Below are positions 1 to 4,990 of a stretch of DNA of 6,826 nucleotides, piece by piece. How positions within the stretch are numbered: position 1 is the stretch's first letter; each line of letters starts with the position of its first letter. Location: assembly GCA_003445715.1 (NCBI GenBank), contig DMCS01000031.1, forward strand, positions 1 through 6,826. The letters are read 5' to 3'. Under the pieces are notes generated by a model. It was not told where the DNA came from and searched no databases. It saw only the letters and a program-made list of their open reading frames with translations. The position numbers and the translations under genes are program-made. Origin of the DNA: Candidatus Mesolinea sp. (GTDB taxonomy: Bacteria > Chloroflexota > Anaerolineae > Anaerolineales > Anaerolineaceae).

Positions 1-38
1 TATGGACATTTGAAACAGTAACAGTTTGTATAATATTA

Positions 39-67
39 TTGACTCACGCAATTAATCGTGTTATATT
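39..67 (+). promoter_or_regulatory. Sigma70-type promoter for the glpF-dhaKL-glpK cluster, with dyad in spacer
   Basis: TTGACT (39-44) and TATATT (62-67) each match the -35 and -10 consensus at five of six positions, with the ideal 17-nt spacer. The spacer contains a short dyad, CACG (45-48) and CGTG (57-60) separated by 8 nt, which could be an operator half-site pair. It is the best promoter match upstream of glpF and points at the cluster, but it lies about 340 nt from the glpF start, so it could also drive something only in the leader. Assignment to this operon is inference. Confidence 0.55.
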
Positions 68-198
68 ATTTTTGACTCGAATCGCTCCAGAAAATTAATA
101 AGGCGATAAAGACCGCCAAACTGGAAATAAAAGTGTATTCGCTCGAAAGGACGCAGTGTATTTATGTGGGTTTTGAGCAAGAATGCAAGACAACTTAG

Positions 199-378
199 TC
201 AAATTCCAGTGCTGCCCAGCAGCTCCCAAACATGCTGTTTATTTAGAGCTGACTCTTTCTCTTCATATTTCTGGTTAAGCGCATTCGAGATTTTTGTTTC
301 CCAAGGAGGTGGTTCACAAACATAGAAAAACTTGTCAATATTGTCCGTTCCAAACTGTAACCATATTTTTATAAAAAC
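199..378 (-). pseudogene. Possible 3' remnant of an unidentified gene (no start codon)
   Basis: On the - strand a frame of 59 codons runs from just after a TAA (complement of 379-381) to a TGA (complement of 199-201) and contains no ATG, GTG or TTG. The translation looks protein-like rather than random: it includes 'IDKFFYVCEPPPWETKI' followed by a charged amphipathic helix, 'NQKYEEKESALNKQ', and ends '...VWELLGSTGI'. I do not recognise the family. The missing start and short length suggest the C-terminal piece of a truncated gene, convergent with nothing and divergent from glpF. The alternative is a chance open frame: only composition and plausibility support it. It would also explain the orphan AAGGAGGTGG on the + strand, which is the complement of its Pro-Pro-Trp codons. 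Confidence 0.3.
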
Positions 379-405
379 TTATATTAAAAAGGAGATTTGG
401 TAGTT

Positions 406-1197
406 ATGGAAAAAAGATTAGGCAAAGAATTGATTGGCGAGATCTTTGGCACCTTTATCCTGATCCTGCTTGGTGATGGTGTCGTTGCCAATGTTGGTCT
501 TGCCCCACGTTTAGCTGGCACAGCCTATAACTGGAATACGATCACCATTGGGTGGGGTTTCGCTGTGCTTATTGCTGTTTATGTTTCTGCCGGCGTTTCT
601 GGTGCTCATATCAATCCTGCAGTAACCCTTGGTTTGGCTGTGCGCCGTGATTTCCCCTGGAATAAGGTTCTACCCTACATCCTCGCACAAATGGTAGGCG
701 CTTTCTTAGGCGCTGGGGCGGTGTATTTAATTTACCGCGAAGGCCTAGTAGCTGCCGGCATGCCAAATGTATGGTCCACCGGTCCAGGGTCTATCTTTGA
801 AACCGCATTCTGGGGCGGTGCAAGCGCTGGCGCGACCGGTACTTACAGTATGCTGAATGCTTGCATCGCTGAGCTCTTTGGAACTATGGTCCTTATGTGG
901 GGCGTCGCAGCCAGTGGTGACCTGAGGAACAACGGTCTGAAGGATAACTTGGGTGGCTTCATTGTTGCCTTCACCGTGTTGTCAATTGGTCTCTCGCTTG
1001 GCGGCCCCAGCGGTTACTCCATTAACCCTGCCCGTGACCTCGGACCTCGCTTGCTGGGTGCACTCGTTGGAACACAAGGTCTCTTCGATGGCTTGTACTG
1101 GCTGATCCCGCCAGTGCTTATCCCTGCAATTGCTGGTCCTATCGGCTTCTGGCTCTATGACGTTTTAGTTGCTAAGAACCTGCCAAAGAGAGACTAA
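406..1197 (+). CDS. glpF: Glycerol uptake facilitator, aquaglyceroporin (GlpF)
   Basis: Inner-membrane channel of the MIP family that lets glycerol, and probably DHA, diffuse into the cell. The 263-aa product has the usual six-helix plus two half-helix pattern. The first pore motif is in 'SGAHINPAVTLG' (Asn70-Pro71-Ala72), the second in 'YSINPARDLGP' (Asn207-Pro208-Ala209-Arg210-Asp211). The Asp after the NPAR motif is the glycerol-facilitator mark distinguishing it from water-only aquaporins. Aligned to E. coli GlpF, the selectivity filter reads Trp50, Gly195, Tyr204, Arg210, so Phe200 of E. coli is Tyr here. I chose the ATG at 406 because AAGGAG (389-394) sits 11 nt upstream; an in-frame TTG at 397 would be only 2 nt from that site. 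It is the first gene of the cluster, 56 nt before dhaK, consistent with substrate entry for GlpK downstream. Confidence 0.97.
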   Translation: MEKRLGKELIGEIFGTFILILLGDGVVANVGLAPRLAGTAYNWNTITIGWGFAVLIAVYVSAGVSGAHINPAVTLGLAVRRDFPWNKVLPYILAQMVGAFLGAGAVYLIYREGLVAAGMPNVWSTGPGSIFETAFWGGASAGATGTYSMLNACIAELFGTMVLMWGVAASGDLRNNGLKDNLGGFIVAFTVLSIGLSLGGPSGYSINPARDLGPRLLGALVGTQGLFDGLYWLIPPVLIPAIAGPIGFWLYDVLVAKNLPKRD

Positions 1198-1253
1198 TTT
1201 TTTAGAACCGTCTGATTACCATGAGGACGGATGAGGAGGCTGATGATAAGAAT

Positions 1254-2255
1254 ATGAAAAAACTAATTAACAAACCTGAAGATGTTGTACTTGAGGAGCT
1301 GCAAGGTATTGAGCTCGCTCATCCGGATCTGGTCAAGGTCCACTATGACCCCAACTTTATCTATCGTGCAGATGCTCCAGTGAAAGGCAAAGTCGCCGTC
1401 GTTTCCGGCGGTGGCAGCGGCCATGAGCCTATGCATGGTGGCTATGTGGGTAAAGGCATGCTGGATGCCGCTTGCCCAGGTGCGGTCTTTACCAGCCCAA
1501 CCCCCGATCAGATGCTCGAAGCCACCAAGACAGTTGATGGCGGCGCTGGTGTATTACACATTGTCAAAAACTACACCGGCGATATCATGAACTTCGAGAT
1601 GGCTGCTGACCTCGCTCGCGGAGAAGGCATCGAAGTTGAAGCTGTTGTGGTCAACGATGATGTTGCTGTAGAAGATAGCCTCTATACAGCGGGGCGGCGC
1701 GGCGTTGGCCTCACCGTCCTCATGGAAAAAATCGTCGGTGCCGCAGCAGAGGAAGGCCATTCCCTCAAAGAATGCGCAGACCTAGCACGCAAGATAAACA
1801 GCCAGGGGCGTAGCATGGGCATGGCGCTAACTTCCTGCACAGTCCCACACGTTGGCAAGCCGACTTTTGACCTGCCAGAAGACGAAATGGAGATCGGGAT
1901 TGGCATTCACGGCGAACCTGGCCGAACCCGTATGAAGATTCAGCCAGCGGACAAAGTCGTCGAACTGCTGCTCAATCCGATTGTGGAAGACTTACCCTTC
2001 AAGTCTGGCGACGAAGTTCTACTCTTCGTTAATAGCATGGGCGGGACGCCCCTCATCGAGCTCTATATTGTTTACCGCAAGGCACATAAGATGCTCGAGG
2101 AAAAGGGCATTAAAGTTGTACGCAATCTGATTGGCCCCTACATCACCAGTCTCGAAATGGCTGGCGCTTCGATCACGCTTCTTAAGATGGACGAAGAGCT
2201 GAAGAAGCTGTGGGACGCACCTGTTCTTACTCCAGGTATGCGCTGGGGTATTTAA
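1254..2255 (+). CDS. dhaK: PTS-dependent dihydroxyacetone kinase, DHA-binding subunit DhaK
   Basis: Cytoplasmic subunit that binds DHA covalently and presents it for phosphorylation to DHA phosphate by DhaL. The 333-aa product is full length for the family and typical throughout: N-terminus 'MKKLINKPEDVV', 'SGGGSGHEPMHGGY' (His57, equivalent to the substrate-contacting His56 of E. coli), 'NYTGD' (Asp110, equivalent to Asp109), and 'GIGIHGEPG' with His219, the histidine that forms the hemiaminal with DHA. It ends 'DAPVLTPGMRWG'. The start at 1254 is chosen because it matches the conserved N-terminus; an in-frame ATG at 1221 would add 11 residues foreign to the family. AGGAGG (1234-1239) lies 14 nt upstream, a rather long spacing. 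It lacks the fused ATP-binding DhaL domain of ATP-dependent DHA kinases, so it needs DhaL and DhaM, both encoded nearby. It is followed by a perfect palindrome before dhaL. Confidence 0.97.
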   Translation: MKKLINKPEDVVLEELQGIELAHPDLVKVHYDPNFIYRADAPVKGKVAVVSGGGSGHEPMHGGYVGKGMLDAACPGAVFTSPTPDQMLEATKTVDGGAGVLHIVKNYTGDIMNFEMAADLARGEGIEVEAVVVNDDVAVEDSLYTAGRRGVGLTVLMEKIVGAAAEEGHSLKECADLARKINSQGRSMGMALTSCTVPHVGKPTFDLPEDEMEIGIGIHGEPGRTRMKIQPADKVVELLLNPIVEDLPFKSGDEVLLFVNSMGGTPLIELYIVYRKAHKMLEEKGIKVVRNLIGPYITSLEMAGASITLLKMDEELKKLWDAPVLTPGMRWGI

Positions 2256-2264
2256 TAAAATAAT

Positions 2265-2300
2265 GGAAAGTCTGGAGGCATATATGCCTCCAGACTTTCC
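2265..2300. repeat. Perfect 36-bp palindrome in the dhaK-dhaL gap, enclosing an SD and ATG
   Basis: The left arm GGAAAGTCTGGAGGCATA (2265-2282) is the exact reverse complement of 2283-2300. In RNA this gives a stem of about 16 bp with a minimal loop. It begins 10 nt after the dhaK stop and ends 17 nt before the proposed dhaL GTG. No T-run follows on the + strand, so it does not look like a standard intrinsic terminator in that direction; on the - strand it is followed by ATTATTTTATT. The left arm contains GGAGG (2274-2278) spaced 5 nt from an ATG (2284-2286), and this GGAGG pairs with CCTCC (2287-2291). Likely roles are an mRNA processing or stability hairpin that sets dhaK versus dhaL expression, or a protein-binding site. 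Symmetry is seen directly; function is inference. Confidence 0.9.
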
Positions 2301-2355
2301 CAATGTTGAGGCTCACTGTGGCAATATCAAAAGAAGATATATTGAATTGGATTAA
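2284..2355 (+). other. Possible 23-codon leader ORF overlapping the dhaL start
   Basis: An ATG at 2284, with GGAGG 5 nt upstream, opens a frame that ends at TAA 2353-2355 and begins 'MPPDFPNVEAHC'. It overlaps the first 12 codons of dhaL in a different frame. Its ribosome binding site is buried in the stem of the 2265-2300 palindrome. It could couple or tune dhaL translation, or be a side effect of the palindrome carrying GGAGG and CATATATG. There is no sign of a functional peptide. Confidence 0.15.
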
Positions 2356-2965
2356 TACTTATGCGCAAGTGATCGCTGAAAATGAAGCGCTGCTCACGGA
2401 TCTTGATGCGCAAATCGGCGATGCCGATCATGGTGCCAACATGAACAGAGGCTTTAAGGCCGTTTTGACTAAATTGCCAGCTCAGGAAGATAAAGACATC
2501 AGCACAATTCTCAAGACGGTAGGCATGACGCTCCTCTCAACGGTTGGCGGCGCTGGCGGTCCTCTTTACTCAACCATATTCTTGGAAATGAGTAAAGCCC
2601 TCGCCAATAAAGAAGAAATCGACCTCGCCGATTGGGCAAGCGCGCTCGAAGCAGCTGAAAAAGGCGTACAAAATAGAGGGAAAGCTGTGCCTGGGGATAA
2701 GACGATGATCGATGCCCTCGAACCGGCAGTCGCTGCCCTCAAAGAAGCTTTAGCACAAAATATATCCCTTGAAGAGGCTTTGCAAAAATCAGCAGAAGCT
2801 GCACACGAAGGCATGTTAGCCACCATTCCATTGGTAGCCCGCAAAGGACGCGCGAGCTACTTGGGAGAAAGAAGCGCTGGCCACCAAGATCCTGGAGCCA
2901 CTTCAACCTTTTTCTTAATTGATACGGCCGCAAAAACCTGGGCAAAACGAAACACACACAAATAA
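2318..2965 (+). CDS. dhaL: PTS-dependent dihydroxyacetone kinase, ADP-binding subunit DhaL
   Basis: Cytoplasmic nucleotide-binding subunit. In the PTS-type enzyme it keeps tightly bound ADP, which is rephosphorylated by DhaM, and passes the phosphate to DHA held on DhaK. The 215-aa product has the Mg/ADP-binding aspartates in 'DLDAQIGDADHGANMNRGF' (Asp30, Asp35, Asp37), the 'MTLLSTVGGAGGPLYST' nucleotide loop, 'GKAVPGDKTM', and the family C-terminal motif 'GRASYLGERSAGHQDPGATS'. Length agrees with E. coli DhaL (about 210 aa). I chose the GTG at 2318 because the protein then starts 'MAISKEDILNW', aligning with the E. coli N-terminus, and TGAGG (2307-2311) lies 6 nt upstream. An in-frame ATG at 2303 would add five residues and has no Shine-Dalgarno because it abuts the palindrome. 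It ends 26 nt before glpK. Confidence 0.96.
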   Translation: MAISKEDILNWINTYAQVIAENEALLTDLDAQIGDADHGANMNRGFKAVLTKLPAQEDKDISTILKTVGMTLLSTVGGAGGPLYSTIFLEMSKALANKEEIDLADWASALEAAEKGVQNRGKAVPGDKTMIDALEPAVAALKEALAQNISLEEALQKSAEAAHEGMLATIPLVARKGRASYLGERSAGHQDPGATSTFFLIDTAAKTWAKRNTHK

Positions 2966-2991
2966 AAAATATAAAAAGGAGAGTTAGAAAT

Positions 2992-4494
2992 ATGGCAAAA
3001 TATGTTGCAGCAATCGATCAGGGCACGACCAGTACACGTTTTATGGTCTTCAATCATAAGGGCGAAGTCGTCGGCTACGATCAAAAAGAACACAAACAAA
3101 TTTATCCAAAACCCGGTTGGGTTGAGCATGATCCTTTGGAAATCTGGCAAGCTACCCAAGATGTTATCAAAGGTGCACTGGATAAACTCCGTATAGATAT
3201 TAAAGATATCGCCGCGGTTGGTATTACCAACCAGCGCGAGACTACCGTCGTCTGGGAAAAGGCAACCGGAAAACCCGTCTATAACGCCATTGTTTGGCAG
3301 GATACGCGCACTGATGTAATCTGCAACGAGCTGGCAAAGGACGGCGGCCAGGATCGCTTCCGCCCGAAAGTGGGCTTGCCCTTGGCAACCTACTTCTCCG
3401 GTATGAAGATTAAATGGATTCTGGATAACGTTCCAGGTGTACGCGAAAAAGCCGAAAAAGGCGAAGTGCTCTTCGGCAATATCGATACCTGGGTCATCTG
3501 GAACCTAACTGGCGGCCCTAAGGGCGGCGTGCACGTCACCGATGTTACGAATGCTTCCCGCACCTTCATGATGAACCTGGAAACCCTTGACTGGGATCCA
3601 GACATGCTTGAGGTTCTGGGTGTTCCGCGCGCGATGTTGCCTGATATCAAACCATCTTCAGCTGTTTATGGGTATGCCAAGAACAGCGGCTTAGAAGGCA
3701 TTCCGGTAGCTGGAGACTTGGGCGACCAGCAGGGTGCTCTATTTGGCCAGACCTGCTACGACCCTGGCGAAGCCAAGAACACCTATGGCACTGGCTGCTT
3801 TATGCTGATGAACACCGGCACGACCCCGATCCAATCCAAGAATGGTCTGTTGACCACCCTCGGCTATAAGATTGGTGATCAGCCCGCAGTCTATGCCCTG
3901 GAAGGCTCCATCGCCATTACCGGTGCTTTGGTGCAGTGGATGCGCGATAACCTTGGTTTGATCAAAAAATCCGCTGATATCGAGGAGCTCGCCAAGACAG
4001 TTGAAGACTCTGGCGGCATTTACTTCGTACCCGCCTTCTCTGGTTTGTTCGCACCTTACTGGAAGAGCGATGCCCGCGGTGTAATCGTTGGCTTGACCCG
4101 CTACATTAATGCCGGTCACTTAGCCCGTGCTGTCCTCGAGGCAACAGCCTATCAGACCCGTGAAGTATTGGATGCCATGAACCTGGATAGCGGCGTTCCG
4201 CTGAAAGCCCTTAAGGTGGATGGCGGTATGGTCTACAATGAAACCTTGATGCAGTTCCAAGCTGACATCCTCGGCGTTCCGGTTATCCGCCCAACTGTGG
4301 CTGAAACTACCGCTTTGGGTGCTTCCTATGCTGCCGGCTTAGCTGTCGGCTTCTGGAAGGAAGTGGACGAATTGCGCGAGAATTGGGGCAAGGACAAAGA
4401 GTGGCAACCCAAGATGGATCCCGAGACCCGCGAGAAACTCTACAAGGGTTGGAAGAAAGCGGTTACCCGCTCCTTTGATTGGGTTGAAGCCTAA
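2992..4494 (+). CDS. glpK: Glycerol kinase (GlpK)
   Basis: Cytoplasmic FGGY-family kinase converting glycerol and ATP to sn-glycerol-3-phosphate. The product is 500 aa, complete and of usual length. Visible motifs are the N-terminal phosphate loop 'AAIDQGTTSTR', 'ITNQRETT' (Arg82-Glu83 glycerol contacts), 'YNAIVWQDTRT', Tyr134, 'GDLGDQQGALFGQ' with catalytic base Asp245, 'KNTYGTGCFMLMNTG', and 'LKVDGGMVYNETLMQFQADI'. The segment before Asp245 ('GYAKNSGLEGIPVAG') lacks both the His-containing 'HFYG' loop, phosphorylated by HPr in enterococcal-type GlpK, and the Arg-containing 'GGTR' loop that binds fructose-1,6-bisphosphate in E. coli, so neither control is expected. 'SGLFAPYWKSDARG' replaces the usual 'TGLGAPYW' and resembles actinobacterial GlpK. 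AAGGAG (2976-2981) lies 10 nt before the ATG. It sits between dhaL and a hairpin. Confidence 0.98.
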   Translation: MAKYVAAIDQGTTSTRFMVFNHKGEVVGYDQKEHKQIYPKPGWVEHDPLEIWQATQDVIKGALDKLRIDIKDIAAVGITNQRETTVVWEKATGKPVYNAIVWQDTRTDVICNELAKDGGQDRFRPKVGLPLATYFSGMKIKWILDNVPGVREKAEKGEVLFGNIDTWVIWNLTGGPKGGVHVTDVTNASRTFMMNLETLDWDPDMLEVLGVPRAMLPDIKPSSAVYGYAKNSGLEGIPVAGDLGDQQGALFGQTCYDPGEAKNTYGTGCFMLMNTGTTPIQSKNGLLTTLGYKIGDQPAVYALEGSIAITGALVQWMRDNLGLIKKSADIEELAKTVEDSGGIYFVPAFSGLFAPYWKSDARGVIVGLTRYINAGHLARAVLEATAYQTREVLDAMNLDSGVPLKALKVDGGMVYNETLMQFQADILGVPVIRPTVAETTALGASYAAGLAVGFWKEVDELRENWGKDKEWQPKMDPETREKLYKGWKKAVTRSFDWVEA

Positions 4495-4518
4495 TACTTC
4501 GTTCGTTTGCGAGTAAAA

Positions 4519-4551
4519 TTAGGGGCGACGCGACTAACACGTCGCCCCTAA
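4519..4551 (+). terminator. Strong hairpin after glpK, no T-run
   Basis: TTAGGGGCGACG (4519-4530) and its exact complement CGTCGCCCCTAA (4540-4551) form a 12-bp GC-rich stem with a 9-nt loop, 24 nt past the glpK stop. The next bases, CACTTAATC, contain no T-run, so on the + strand it would act as a weak, factor-assisted or non-canonical terminator, or as a 3'-end stabiliser for the glpF-glpK message. On the - strand the hairpin is followed by TTTTACTC. Similar GGGGCGACG / CGTCGCCCC elements recur in some bacterial genomes, so it may belong to a repeat family; a single copy is present here. It ends 19 nt before the next start codon. Confidence 0.6.
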
Positions 4552-4570
4552 CACTTAATCAGGAATAAAA

Positions 4571-4942
4571 ATGAGCACAAAAAAATCGAAGAAGCAAAAC
4601 CAAAAACGCAAAACTTCTAAAATCTCCACCGCAAGTTCAGAACAAGCTATATCTACCCAAACCAGCCCAAAAAAGCAATCGGCAAAAGATGCAGAAGTTA
4701 ACTTGCGCGAGCCTTGGATTAAGCAGAAAAGCGGTTTGATCACCGTGGGGATTATCAGCCTAGCCTTGGCAGTCCTGGTAGCTTATCAGATTATCGTGGG
4801 CAGTGGGGACTGGGGGCAAGGTATTCTGTGGGGACTGATTTTCGGTGTCAGCATCTTATTGATATTTTTTGGAATGAACTGGTTTCACTCCCTTTTCAAT
4901 AAAGACAAGCGTGAGAATCAGAAAACTGAGAGTAAAAAGTAA
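4571..4942 (+). CDS. Small two-helix membrane protein of unknown function
   Basis: I do not recognise this 123-aa product. Residues 1-50 are polar, Lys/Ser/Thr/Gln-rich and probably disordered, starting 'MSTKKSKKQNQKRKT'. Two hydrophobic segments follow, about 55-77 ('LITVGIISLALAVLVAYQII') and 85-108 ('ILWGLIFGVSILLIFFGMNWF'), joined by a short 'GSGDWGQG' turn; the tail is charged ('NKDKRENQKTESKK'). The highly basic ends predict that both lie in the cytoplasm with a hairpin in the membrane. There is no signal peptide or cysteine. AGGA (4561-4564) is 6 nt from the ATG. It lies 76 nt after glpK, just past the glpK hairpin, and 48 nt before dhaM, so co-transcription with dhaM is plausible. A link to DHA or glycerol metabolism is suggested only by position; it could equally be an unrelated insertion between cluster genes. 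Confidence 0.8.
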   Translation: MSTKKSKKQNQKRKTSKISTASSEQAISTQTSPKKQSAKDAEVNLREPWIKQKSGLITVGIISLALAVLVAYQIIVGSGDWGQGILWGLIFGVSILLIFFGMNWFHSLFNKDKRENQKTESKK

Positions 4943-4990
4943 GAAAACTAAGTGAGTCTTAGAGCAAGAATGAGGTGAAAGGGCATTCGC

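Larger units (their letters stand above)
1..405. other. Non-coding leader region upstream of glpF
   Basis: No intact gene is supported in these 405 bases. They hold a sigma70-like promoter at 39-67, a second TTGACT at 72-77 without a convincing -10, a start-less open frame on the - strand (199-378) and the glpF ribosome binding site (AAGGAG, 389-394). If transcription starts near 74, the glpF mRNA would have a leader of about 330 nt, long enough for a regulatory RNA, but I see no recognised riboswitch or leader-peptide structure in it. A weaker promoter closer to glpF is possible: TTGTCA at 332-337 with TGTAAC at 356-361, 18-nt spacer, a poor -10. Confidence 0.6.

Noticed and set aside
303..312. 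AAGGAGGTGG, a near-perfect Shine-Dalgarno in the leader
   Set aside because: No ATG, GTG or TTG start lies at usable spacing downstream; the bases are better explained as the complement of Pro-Pro-Trp codons in the - strand frame, or as chance. It is also not a 16S rRNA 3' end, since the flanking bases do not match.
164..325. 53-codon + strand ORF starting MWVLSKNARQ
   Set aside because: Ser/Phe-rich composition typical of an antisense shadow, AAAGGA 12 nt away only, and it overlaps the more protein-like - strand frame.
397..405. TTG start adding three residues to GlpF
   Set aside because: Only 2 nt from the AAGGAG site; the ATG at 406 has proper spacing and matches GlpF N-termini.
1208..1230. 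CCGTC / GACGG inverted repeat between glpF and dhaK
   Set aside because: Only 5 bp with a 13-nt loop and no T-run; too weak to call a terminator.
1221..1253. Upstream ATG start for DhaK
   Set aside because: It would add 11 acidic residues not found in DhaK proteins and lies before the AGGAGG at 1234-1239.
2303..2317. Upstream ATG start for DhaL
   Set aside because: It directly follows the palindrome and has no Shine-Dalgarno; the GTG at 2318 has TGAGG 6 nt upstream and aligns with the family N-terminus.
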